The notes under the pieces are model-generated. The model ran no database searches and had not been told where the DNA came from. It worked only from the letters and a program-made list of their open reading frames with translations. From contig NZ_JBBJLN010000004.1 of NCBI RefSeq assembly GCF_037658235.1, positions 124,001 through 188,000 of the forward strand: a stretch of 64,000 bases of DNA, in the 5' to 3' direction. The position numbers and the translations under genes were made by a program. Within the stretch, counting starts at the first letter, position 1, and each line of letters begins with the position of its first letter. Positions 19,641 to 27,191 of this stretch are shown piece after piece. The DNA is from Yunchengibacter salinarum. GTDB taxonomy: Bacteria > Pseudomonadota > Alphaproteobacteria > Sphingomonadales > Kordiimonadaceae.

Positions 19641-20708
19641 TCAGACTCCTTCGGCAACCACGTCGGTATAGAGTTCGGAAAGGTCCGGCTCGGGGCTTCC
19701 CTGGGCGTAATCCGCCGCCTCGGCGATCTCGGCCTTCACCTGCTTGTCGATATCCTTCAACTCCTGCTCAGTCTTGAAGCCGGCATTGAGGATGCGCTCC
19801 TTGATCTGATCGATGGGATCGCGTTCCTTGCGCATTTTCTGCACTTCATCCTTGGAGCGGTACTTCGCCGGATCGGACATGGAGTGGCCACGATAGCGAT
19901 AGGTCTTCATTTCCAGAATGAACGGCCCCTTGCCGCTGCGGCAGTGTTCCACCGCTTCAGCCGTGGCCGCCCGCACTTCCAGAACATTCATGCCGTCCAC
20001 CGACTTGCCCGGAATCCCAAGGCTTTCACCGCGCCGGAACAGGTCCGTCTGGCCGCTGGCGCGCGCCACGCTTGTGCCCATGGCATATTGGTTGTTCTCG
20101 ATGATATAGACGCAGGGCAGATCCCACAGGGCCGCCATGTTGAAGCTCTCATACACTTGGCCCTGATTGGCCGCCCCGTCCCCGAAATAGTTGAGGGTGA
20201 CACCCCCGTCGCCGCGATAGCGGTGGGCGAAAGCCAGCCCCGTACCAAGCGACACCTGCGAGCCCACAATGCCATGACCGCCATAAAAGCCCTTTTCGGG
20301 CCAGAACATGTGCATGGAGCCGCCTTTGCCGCGCGAGCATCCGCCGCTGCGCCCGGTGAGCTCCGCCATCACTTCCTTGGGGTCGGCACCCACAGCCATA
20401 ATATGGCCGTGATCCCGATAGCCGGTGATCACCGTGTCACCATCCTTGAGGGCGTGCTGCGCGCCCACGACCACGGCTTCCTGCCCGATATACAGGTGGC
20501 AGAAACCACCGATAAGGCCCATGCCATACATCTGGCCGGCCTTTTCCTCGAACCGACGGACCACCAGCATGTCACGATAAAACGCCAGCAACTCTTCATT
20601 GCTGGCTTCATATTCCACCGCCGCCGGAGCCGTCTTGGAACGGCCACTCGCACGCCGCCGGGAGCTGCCGGAAGCACTGGTCTTGCTATCCGCTTTCTTC
20701 TCAGCCAT
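19641..20708 (-). CDS. pdhA: Pyruvate dehydrogenase E1 alpha subunit
   Basis: Alpha half of E1, which decarboxylates pyruvate with thiamine diphosphate. 355 aa. The first 30 residues are Lys/Ser/Arg-rich and probably disordered. The fold begins at ELLAFYRDMLVVRRFEEKAGQ. The ThDP/Mg2+ motif is GDGAANQGQVYESFNMAALW ending in ENN, and the phosphorylation-loop region is YRYRGHSMSDPAKYRS. First gene of the operon pdhA-pdhB-pdhC-cupin-lpd. The 184 bp upstream contain a candidate promoter and two dyad-symmetric elements. Confidence 0.97.
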   Translation of the reverse strand: MAEKKADSKTSASGSSRRRASGRSKTAPAAVEYEASNEELLAFYRDMLVVRRFEEKAGQMYGMGLIGGFCHLYIGQEAVVVGAQHALKDGDTVITGYRDHGHIMAVGADPKEVMAELTGRSGGCSRGKGGSMHMFWPEKGFYGGHGIVGSQVSLGTGLAFAHRYRGDGGVTLNYFGDGAANQGQVYESFNMAALWDLPCVYIIENNQYAMGTSVARASGQTDLFRRGESLGIPGKSVDGMNVLEVRAATAEAVEHCRSGKGPFILEMKTYRYRGHSMSDPAKYRSKDEVQKMRKERDPIDQIKERILNAGFKTEQELKDIDKQVKAEIAEAADYAQGSPEPDLSELYTDVVAEGV

Positions 20709-20801
20709 CGACTATCCCCAAAAGAATAAAGGATCGGCCCATCTGCACGGCAGGGGTGAAGGTCACCGCCGCCGCCGAAGCCGATCGGCTTTCATGCACG
20801 G

Positions 20802-20828
20802 CTTCAATCGATAGCGACTCAATTGAAG
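20802..20828. promoter_or_regulatory. Dyad element downstream of the pdhA -10 box
   Basis: Inverted repeat CTTCAAT-N13-ATTGAAG placed about 95 bp before the pdhA start and just after the candidate -10 box. Its position over the presumed transcription start is typical of a repressor operator. A GACTC (GANTC) site lies inside the spacer at 20816-20820. No regulator is assigned. Confidence 0.35.
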
Positions 20829-20839
20829 GAATGCAAGGA

Positions 20840-20867
20840 TAGATAAGTTGCTGTAGAAACTAGCCAA
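20840..20867 (-). promoter_or_regulatory. Candidate promoter of the pdhA operon
   Basis: On the minus strand, TTGGCT (20867-20862) and TATCTA (20845-20840) are separated by 16 bp, a reasonable sigma-70-type match. It lies about 130 bp before pdhA, between two dyad elements. Read by eye; no transcription data. Confidence 0.4.
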
Positions 20868-20873
20868 AACAGG

Positions 20874-20893
20874 ATTAACCAATTCTGGTTAAT
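20874..20893. promoter_or_regulatory. Palindrome upstream of the pdhA promoter
   Basis: Perfect 7-bp arms ATTAACC and GGTTAAT around AATTCT. It ends at the divIC stop codon and lies just upstream of the candidate pdhA -35 box. AT-rich in a GC-rich genome and shaped like an operator. There is no T-run, so a terminator role for divIC is unlikely. The TTAACC half resembles CtrA half-sites, but the spacing (10, not 7) does not fit the TTAA-N7-TTAA consensus. Confidence 0.35.
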
Positions 20894-21228
20894 CAGCTTT
20901 CGCCAAAGGTAGATAAATCGGGAAGGAAGACCACCACTTCGTCAGAATGCTGGAAACCCAGCTTGGCCCGCACCTGCTGATCCAGAAGGTCCGGGTCGAT
21001 CCGTGAACCGCCGAGATGGGAAACCCGGCGCTCAAGGCGGGCGCGGGTGGCCTGATAATGAGCCGCCTTTTCAGCTAGCGCCGATTCCCGCGCCTCCAGC
21101 GTTTTCAGAACGCTGAGGCTGTTATCGCCCTGAAACGCATGTACGGCAAAATAGCCCATGACCGCCAGCCACACACCGGCGAGCCAGACATCTTTCACAT
21201 GGCGTTTTATGCGCAGCCCCGTTTTCAT
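20893..21228 (-). CDS. Septum formation initiator, DivIC/FtsB-like
   Basis: 111 aa bitopic membrane protein: a short basic cytoplasmic N-terminus (MKTGLRIKRHVKD), one transmembrane helix (VWLAGVWLAVMGYFAVHAF), then a periplasmic coiled coil (SVLKTLEARESALAEKAA) and the DPDLLDQQVRAKLGF motif typical of the FtsB/DivIC family of divisome proteins. Its position downstream of eno on the same strand matches the eno-ftsB pairing of many proteobacteria. The start at 21228 has no Shine-Dalgarno: the ATG directly follows GATTCGAATC, so initiation may be leaderless or weak. Four GANTC sites lie in the 34 bp upstream. Confidence 0.88.
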   Translation of the reverse strand: MKTGLRIKRHVKDVWLAGVWLAVMGYFAVHAFQGDNSLSVLKTLEARESALAEKAAHYQATRARLERRVSHLGGSRIDPDLLDQQVRAKLGFQHSDEVVVFLPDLSTFGES

Positions 21229-21262
21229 GATTCGAATCGTCGCACAAGCGATTCGACGAATC
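21229..21262. promoter_or_regulatory. Cluster of four GANTC (CcrM) sites before divIC
   Basis: GATTC 21229-21233, GAATC 21234-21238, GATTC 21250-21254 and GAATC 21258-21262. The first two form the palindrome GATTCGAATC touching the divIC start codon; the other two form GATTCGACGAATC. GANTC is the CcrM methylation target in alphaproteobacteria, and such sites in promoters can be read by GcrA. Confidence 0.6.
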
Positions 21263-21351
21263 AAGCCCCAAGAATGGAAAACGGGAAGAAACGGCGCCCA
21301 CCCCACAGGCCGGGCGCCGCCCCAAAAAGCTACAGGCCGGGCAAAGGCAGC

Positions 21352-22626
21352 CTAGCGCAGAACGTTCCGGCCAGCATAGCGGGCCACGCTGCCCAATTCT
21401 TCCTCGATCCGAATCAACTGATTGTATTTGGCCAGCCGGTCGGAACGGGCCAGCGAACCGGTCTTGATCTGGCCGCAATTGGTGGCCACCGCCAGATCCG
21501 CAATGGTGGAATCCTCCGTCTCGCCGGAACGGTGGGACATCACCGCCGTATAACCGGCCCGGTGCGCCATTTCCACCGCGTCAAAGGTTTCGGACAGGCT
21601 GCCGATCTGGTTCACCTTCACCAGAATGGAGTTCCCCACACCGCGCCGGATACCATCGCCAAGCCGGGCCGGATTGGTGACGAACAGGTCGTCCCCCACA
21701 AGCTGCACCTTGTCGCCGATGGCATCCGTCAGGGTTTTCCAGCCGTCCCAGTCATCTTCGTCCATGCCATCCTCAATGGACAGGATGGGATAATTGGACA
21801 CCATATCCTGCCAGTATTTCACCATGCCGTCGCTATCGAGGGTCTGCCCCTCCCCTTTCAGGTGATAGCTGCCATCCTCGCAGAATTCGGTGGCCGCCGC
21901 ATCCAGCGCCAGCATGATATCGTCGCCCGGCTTGTAACCCGCCTGCTCAATGGCGGTCATCACATAATCCAACGCATCGCGCGTGCCCTTCACATTGGGG
22001 GCAAAGCCGCCCTCGTCGCCAACGCTCGTGTTCAGGCCGTTCTTTTTCAGCAGCGCCTTCAGGGTATGGAATATTTCCGAGCCGGTGCGCACCGCCTCCG
22101 ACAGGGAGGGCGCCCCCACCGGCATAATCATGAATTCCTGCACATCGATGGGATTGTCCGCGTGCTCGCCGCCATTGATGATGTTCATCATCGGCACGGG
22201 CAGCACATGGGCGCGTGGCCCGCCCAGATAACGATAGAGCGGCAGGCCCAGCCCGTCCGCGCTGGCCCGCGCCAGTCCAAGGGACACACCGAGAATGGCG
22301 TTGGCGCCCAGCCGTCCCTTGTTTTCGGTGCCGTCCAGATCCCGCATCGCCTGATCGAGCGCAAGTTGATCCTCACCGTCCAGGCCCACCAGCGCATCCC
22401 GGATTTCGCCGTTGACCGAATCCACGGCCTTGCGCACGCCCTTGCCCTTGTAGCGGTCCTTGTCCCCGTCTCTCAACTCCACCGCCTCATAGGCACCGGT
22501 GGAGGCACCGCTCGGCACCGCCGCGCGACCAAAGCCGCCGTCTTCCAGCAGGATATCCACTTCCACCGTGGGATTGCCGCGACTGTCCAGAATTTCCCGG
22601 CCAAGAATATCAAGGATTGCACTCAT
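21352..22626 (-). CDS. eno: Enolase
   Basis: Glycolytic enzyme converting 2-phosphoglycerate to phosphoenolpyruvate; also a common degradosome component. 424 aa, normal length. Family sequence is seen throughout: LDILGREILDSRGNPTVEVD at the N-terminus, PSGASTGAYEAVELRDGD, MMNIINGGEHADNPID, SIEDGMDEDDWDGW, and the C-terminal MSHRSGETEDSTIADLAV catalytic loop. The start at 22626 (MSAILDILG) is fixed by homology; a longer reading is unsupported. It lies between its own candidate promoter and the divIC gene. Confidence 0.97.
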   Translation of the reverse strand: MSAILDILGREILDSRGNPTVEVDILLEDGGFGRAAVPSGASTGAYEAVELRDGDKDRYKGKGVRKAVDSVNGEIRDALVGLDGEDQLALDQAMRDLDGTENKGRLGANAILGVSLGLARASADGLGLPLYRYLGGPRAHVLPVPMMNIINGGEHADNPIDVQEFMIMPVGAPSLSEAVRTGSEIFHTLKALLKKNGLNTSVGDEGGFAPNVKGTRDALDYVMTAIEQAGYKPGDDIMLALDAAATEFCEDGSYHLKGEGQTLDSDGMVKYWQDMVSNYPILSIEDGMDEDDWDGWKTLTDAIGDKVQLVGDDLFVTNPARLGDGIRRGVGNSILVKVNQIGSLSETFDAVEMAHRAGYTAVMSHRSGETEDSTIADLAVATNCGQIKTGSLARSDRLAKYNQLIRIEEELGSVARYAGRNVLR

Positions 22627-22708
22627 TCGACTTGCCCCTATTGTCCATCCGCGCGCCAGTCCGACGGCGCCACATGCGCCGCCAGCCTGCGTCAGTTCCT
22701 GTGTGGGA

Positions 22709-22737
22709 GTGTTACCGCGTGCATCCGGCACCTTCAA
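22709..22737 (-). promoter_or_regulatory. Candidate eno promoter
   Basis: Minus-strand TTGAAG (22737-22732) and TAACAC (22714-22709) with a 17 bp spacer, placed between the upstream terminator and the eno start about 85 bp away. Moderate match to the sigma-70 consensus. Confidence 0.35.
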
Positions 22738-22761
22738 GCGCCGAGGCCCCGCAGATGGGAC

Positions 22762-22784
22762 AAAAAAGGGTTTCACCTGAAACC
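22762..22784 (-). terminator. Rho-independent terminator after the gene at 22819
   Basis: Minus-strand stem GGTTTC-AGGT-GAAACC (the arms can extend to 7 bp) followed by C and six T. It lies 35 bp after the stop of the unrecognised membrane-anchored protein, so it separates that gene from eno. Confidence 0.75.
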
Positions 22785-22818
22785 GGCCACCGCAGCGGAT
22801 GCGTGGAACCGCGCGCGA

Positions 22819-23826
22819 TCAGAAGACCGGCTGAAAGGGCTCTTTCAGGTCATAGCGATCCGCCAGTTCATAAAAAATCTGGCGACGCCGGGTCTCCAGA
22901 TCGCCGGGCAGGGTTTCGCCGCGCCGATGGTACACCTTCAACGCCATGATGATTTCCTGCTGAAGGCGCGACAGCATCAGGCGCTTTTCCCGGCTTTCCG
23001 GCTGATGGCGCATCCGAATGGCAATCTCGTGCAGATCAGCGGTCACGCTGAGCGGCGTCCATAGCGGCTTGCCCTCAACCAGTTTGCGCATATCGCGCAG
23101 GGCATCTCGCAGCGCACGCCATTCCATCCGGCCCCCCTCGGCCATCAGGCGCCCCGCCAAGACCCGCAATTCCGCCTCGACACCCGCCTCGTCTCCGCCG
23201 ATATGGCGCGCCAGAGCACGGGCACGCTCGAAATAGCCATTGGCAGCCGCGCTCGCCCCCACATGATCGGTGGCAATGGCAGCCTGCATCAATAAGGCGA
23301 GACGCTCCTGGCGATCCAGTTCGGGAAACAGACGGGGAATAGCGCGCTTCCACAGCGCGGCGGTCTCCGCCGGATCGCGCTTGCTGGTGGCGGAGGCTCG
23401 TGCCGATAGCAGAAGCAGCCTTCCGGCCATGGGAGAGTCGTCATCGAAATACCGATCATGCACCTTGAGCGTCGCCAATATGGCGCCCCGGTGGTCGGCA
23501 AGAGTCGCCAGCGGCGCGCCCTCGAACCGCCCCAGGGTCTGGCGCACCCTGGCTGTTACCTCTGCCTTGCGCTCCGCCAGTTTGCGGGCCGCTTCAGCGG
23601 CTTCACGCTCCTGCTTTTCCCGCGCGCGACGCTCGGCATCGCTTTCCTGCGCCGCAGCCTCATTCGCCGCCTGTCCAGAGGCACTGCCCGCCGCCTGAGA
23701 CGCGGCGGCCTGGGCGCTCTGCGATACGTTCAGAACAATGCCCAGCAGCCTGAGCACCAGAAGGCACAGGGCAAGAATGCCCAGAATGGACAGCAGGGAT
23801 GCAGGCCTGATGATCAGTTTGCGCAT
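22819..23826 (-). CDS. Membrane-anchored coiled-coil protein, function unknown
   Basis: 335 aa protein that I do not recognise. It has a basic start (MRKLIIRPASLL), one transmembrane helix (LSILGILALCLLVLRLLGIVL), an Ala/Ser/Gln-rich linker, a highly charged helical stretch (about residues 60-100, DAERRAREKQEREAAEAARK) and an alpha-helical C-terminal domain rich in Arg, Leu and Ala that could be a TPR-like bundle. The topology suggests a bitopic inner-membrane protein with its bulk on one side. The start at 23826 has a GAGGCGGA-like ribosome site. It stands between pyrG and eno on the same strand and ends at a clear terminator. Confidence 0.75.
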   Translation of the reverse strand: MRKLIIRPASLLSILGILALCLLVLRLLGIVLNVSQSAQAAASQAAGSASGQAANEAAAQESDAERRAREKQEREAAEAARKLAERKAEVTARVRQTLGRFEGAPLATLADHRGAILATLKVHDRYFDDDSPMAGRLLLLSARASATSKRDPAETAALWKRAIPRLFPELDRQERLALLMQAAIATDHVGASAAANGYFERARALARHIGGDEAGVEAELRVLAGRLMAEGGRMEWRALRDALRDMRKLVEGKPLWTPLSVTADLHEIAIRMRHQPESREKRLMLSRLQQEIIMALKVYHRRGETLPGDLETRRRQIFYELADRYDLKEPFQPVF

Positions 23827-23929
23827 GATTTCCGCCTCGGAGCCAAGAGTGTCGGGTCTTCGCACCAAGGTCAAGCAAGATCGATGCCGAATTAATGGAG
23901 TCGGTCAGGTCAACAGAAGAAACGCTGCA

Positions 23930-25561
23930 TCAGACCAGACGGCTCTGATGCACCGCCGCTTCGATGAAACTCCCAAACAGGGGGTGCGGCTCGAAAGGCT
24001 TCGACTTCAGTTCCGGGTGGAATTGCACGCCGATATACCAGGGGTGATCGGGCAGCTCCAGAATTTCGGGCAGTTGCCCATCGGGACTCATGCCCGAAAA
24101 CAGCACGCCTGCCGCCTCAAGCTGATCCTTATAGCCGATATTCACCTCATAGCGGTGGCGGTGACGCTCCGAAATCTCCCGCGCGCCATATATTTCGGCC
24201 ACTTTGGATTCATCCCTCAAATTGGCCGGATAGGCACCAAGCCGCATGGTGCCGCCCAGATCGCCCGCGCGGTCCCGCCGCTCGATGCGGCCATCCTCCC
24301 GCAGCCATTCGGTGATCAGCCCCACCACGGGGTCGGTCGGCTCCCCGAATTCGGTGGACCCGGCGCCGGCTATCCCGGCCAGATGGCGCGCCGCTTCCAC
24401 GGTCGCCATCTGCATCCCAAGACATATGCCGAAGAAAGGCACCTTGTGTTCCCGCGCAAAGCGGGCAGCGGCAATCTTGCCCTCGGTACCGCGCTTGCCA
24501 AACCCGCCCGGAATCAGGATTCCGTGCACGTTTTCCAATTGCTGCAGGGCGTCTTCCTGCTCGAAAAGCTCGGACTCGATCCATTCGATCCGAACCTTCA
24601 CCCGATTGGCGATGCCGCCGTGATTGATCGCCTCGGTCAGGGACTTGTAGGCATCCTGCAAGCCGGTATATTTGCCCACCACCGCAATGGTGACCTCGCC
24701 TTCCGGCTCCTTGATACGGCCAACGATATCTTCCCAACGGGCCAGATCCGGCTTCTGCGAATGCGCGAGCCCGAAGGAGCGCAGCACCTCCGTATCAAGC
24801 CCTTCCGCATGATAGGAAATCGGCACTTCATAAATGGTGGATACGTCCAGCGCCGGGATCACGGCGGTTTCCGGCACGTTACAGAAAAGCGACATCTTCT
24901 TGCGCTCGGAATCCGGGATCGGGTGTTCCGAGCGGCAGACCAGTATGTCCGGCTGAATGCCGATGGAGCGCAGTTCCTTCACGCTGTGCTGGGTGGGCTT
25001 GGTCTTGAGTTCGCCCGCCGCGGCCAGGAATGGCACCAGGGTCAGATGTATGAAAATCGCCCGGCCCCGGCCCAGTTCGACGGATAGCTGGCGAAACGCC
25101 TCCATGAAGGGCATGGCCTCGATGTCGCCCGCGGTGCCGCCGATCTCGCACAGGATGAAATCGATGCCGTCCGCTTCGGCGGTGGCGAATTCCTTGATGG
25201 CGTCGGTCACATGCGGGATCACCTGAACCGTCCCGCCCAGATAATCGCCGCGCCGTTCCTTCTGGATGATCTGCTGATAGATGCGGCCCGATGTGACGTT
25301 GTCGCTCTGACGGGAAGGCACGCCGGTAAAGCGCTCATAATGGCCCAGGTCCAGATCGGTTTCCGCCCCGTCGTCGGTAACGTACACTTCCCCGTGCTGA
25401 TAGGGGCTCATGGTGCCGGGGTCCACATTGAGATAGGGGTCCAGCTTGCGCAGTCGCACGCTGTAGCCGCGCGCCTGAAGCAGGGCCCCGAGAGACGCGG
25501 ACAAAAGCCCCTTGCCCAGGGAGGATACAACCCCGCCCGTGATGAAGATGAAACGTGTCAT
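23930..25561 (-). CDS. pyrG: CTP synthase
   Basis: Amidates UTP to CTP with glutamine as nitrogen donor. 543 aa, normal. The N-terminal synthetase domain opens TRFIFITGGVVSSLGKGL with MSPYQHGEVYVTDDGAETDLD. The C-terminal class I amidotransferase domain has the nucleophile cysteine in FFGICLGMQMA and the His/Glu pair in VQFHPELKS. The ATG at 25561 has AGGTGG five bases upstream; an in-frame GTG nine bases earlier is less likely. The secG-pyrG-eno region is a common alphaproteobacterial neighbourhood. Confidence 0.97.
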   Translation of the reverse strand: MTRFIFITGGVVSSLGKGLLSASLGALLQARGYSVRLRKLDPYLNVDPGTMSPYQHGEVYVTDDGAETDLDLGHYERFTGVPSRQSDNVTSGRIYQQIIQKERRGDYLGGTVQVIPHVTDAIKEFATAEADGIDFILCEIGGTAGDIEAMPFMEAFRQLSVELGRGRAIFIHLTLVPFLAAAGELKTKPTQHSVKELRSIGIQPDILVCRSEHPIPDSERKKMSLFCNVPETAVIPALDVSTIYEVPISYHAEGLDTEVLRSFGLAHSQKPDLARWEDIVGRIKEPEGEVTIAVVGKYTGLQDAYKSLTEAINHGGIANRVKVRIEWIESELFEQEDALQQLENVHGILIPGGFGKRGTEGKIAAARFAREHKVPFFGICLGMQMATVEAARHLAGIAGAGSTEFGEPTDPVVGLITEWLREDGRIERRDRAGDLGGTMRLGAYPANLRDESKVAEIYGAREISERHRHRYEVNIGYKDQLEAAGVLFSGMSPDGQLPEILELPDHPWYIGVQFHPELKSKPFEPHPLFGSFIEAAVHQSRLV

Positions 25562-25681
25562 ATCTGCCACCTGATCAGATCGGCCACACCCGGCCCGGAA
25601 GCGCGGGAACGCCCCTGGCGAACCGCACGTACAAAGACATCACAAGAATGAAGACCGCGCCGGGAACCCGCGCGGAACGGG

Positions 25682-26032
25682 TCAACCGCCGCCTTCGTCT
25701 TCCGGCAGGGTCGGCATGTCGGGCAGTTGATTGCCCTCTTCCTTCTTGTTTTCCTTGGCTTTTTCCTCAGCCTGTTCCAGCACGGAACCAACGCCGTCAT
25801 CACGGTTGGCCGCCAGCCAGCCCAGCGCCAGGGAATTGGCGATGAACACCACGGCCAGCCATTTGGTGGTGGTGGACAGCACATCCGCGGGCTTGCGCGC
25901 GCTTGTCATGCCGCCCTGACCGCCGCTGCCGCCGCCGATGCCGAGCGCGCCACCCTCGGAACGCTGCATCAGGATCAGCGCCACCATGGCAATGGCCACG
26001 ATCAGATGAATGGAAAGAAGTACCGCCTGCAT
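25682..26032 (-). CDS. secG: Preprotein translocase subunit SecG
   Basis: Small SecYEG channel subunit, 116 aa. The N-terminal helix and motif (LLSIHLIVAIAMVALILMQR SEGGALG) and the Gly-rich loop GIGGGSGGQGG are diagnostic. A second helix lies at residues 50-75. The C-terminal tail is charged and Pro/Glu-rich and longer than in E. coli, as usual in alphaproteobacteria. Located between tpiA (138 bp upstream) and pyrG. Confidence 0.94.
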   Translation of the reverse strand: MQAVLLSIHLIVAIAMVALILMQRSEGGALGIGGGSGGQGGMTSARKPADVLSTTTKWLAVVFIANSLALGWLAANRDDGVGSVLEQAEEKAKENKKEEGNQLPDMPTLPEDEGGG

Positions 26033-26170
26033 GTTTCTGCCCCTGGCAAAGTGCTCAAGCCCGGCCCGGCTCGGAGCCCGGCTTGGTCGTACCTGTCTTC
26101 AAAGTGCGGCTTCTAGCCCATGGCGCCCCGGTTGGGCAAGGGAAAATCCCGGCCTGCCCCGCCGCGCCCC

Positions 26171-26935
26171 CTATTCGGCGACGGCACGGGCCCCGTCGAT
26201 AATGGCCAGAAAATCCGCCGCCTTCAAGCTGGCACCGCCCACCAGGAAGCCGCCCACATCATCGGCGATGATCAGGCCCGCCGCATTGTCCGGCTTGACC
26301 GAGCCGCCATACAGCACCGGCACCGACGCCGCCGCCTGCCCGAAGCGCGCCATCAAAGCGGCCCGCACATGGCGATGCATGGCGCTGACATCCGCCACGT
26401 CAGCGGTGCGCCCGGTGCCGATCGCCCAGACCGGTTCATAGGCGATCACCAGCCGTTCCATCGCCATGCCATGGGGCAGGCTGCGGTCAAGCTGATCGCT
26501 CACCGTGGCTTCGGCCCGGCCCGCTTCCCGCTCGGCCAGTGTCTCACCCACGCAGACAATGGGAACAAGCCCGGCGCCCAGCGCGGCCCGCACCTGGGCG
26601 GCGACGGTCTCACTGGTCTCGCCATGATCGCTGCGCCGCTCGGAATGGCCCACGATCACATATACGGCGCCCAGATCGCGCACCATGGCGGCGGAAACAT
26701 CGCCGGTATGCGCACCGCTCTCGGCCACATGGCAGGTCTGGGCTCCCACGGCCACGGGGGTGTCGGCCAACCGGGCCGCGATCCGGTCGATCAGGGTGAA
26801 CGGGGGGCAAAGCGCCACGCCCACGGCATCGCCAGCGGCGCGCGCCACACCGCGGGCCAGGGCTTCCACTTCCGGCAGGATCGCCCGTGTCCCGTTCATT
26901 TTCCAGTTGCCCACGACCAATGGTCTTGCCGCCAT
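26171..26935 (-). CDS. tpiA: Triosephosphate isomerase
   Basis: Glycolytic and gluconeogenic isomerase, 254 aa. Motifs: VVGNWKMNGT at the N-terminus with the catalytic Lys, the catalytic His in IVGHSERRSDHGE, the catalytic Glu in AYEPVWAIGTGR and the phosphate-binding YGGSVKPDNA. The start at 26935 (MAARPLVVGNWKM) follows GGGGGAT at good distance. It is divergent from ppiD across 256 bp. Confidence 0.97.
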   Translation of the reverse strand: MAARPLVVGNWKMNGTRAILPEVEALARGVARAAGDAVGVALCPPFTLIDRIAARLADTPVAVGAQTCHVAESGAHTGDVSAAMVRDLGAVYVIVGHSERRSDHGETSETVAAQVRAALGAGLVPIVCVGETLAEREAGRAEATVSDQLDRSLPHGMAMERLVIAYEPVWAIGTGRTADVADVSAMHRHVRAALMARFGQAAASVPVLYGGSVKPDNAAGLIIADDVGGFLVGGASLKAADFLAIIDGARAVAE

Positions 26936-27060
26936 CACCAGATCCCCCGCATATCTTTCCCACCCGGACAATGCCGGTTGTCCGTGTGGTTATGCCATGG
27001 GCCGAAAGAACTGTCATCACCCTGCCCGTTCCTGTGTGAAATCCGCCCGCACGCTTGGGG

Positions 27061-27089
27061 TTGCCGCGCCGGGGTCCTCTCACTATGAT
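27061..27089 (+). promoter_or_regulatory. Candidate promoter of ppiD-trpE
   Basis: TTGCCG (27061-27066), 17 bp spacer, TATGAT (27084-27089), a strong sigma-70-like match 102 bp before the ppiD start. The rest of the 256 bp tpiA-ppiD interval shows no gene. Confidence 0.55.
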
Positions 27090-27191
27090 GCGCGCCCAAA
27101 TCCCGGGCGGCGGCTTGTGTCGATCCGGCTTCATCTCAGCTTTTCCGGCCATTGGGGCCGGGAGAGACCCGGTCTTCAGGGAGCTCAGACC

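Noticed and set aside
20875..20892. CtrA binding site (TTAA repeats) upstream of pdhA
   Set aside because: The two TTAA units are 10 bp apart, not 7; the palindrome is better described as an unassigned dyad.
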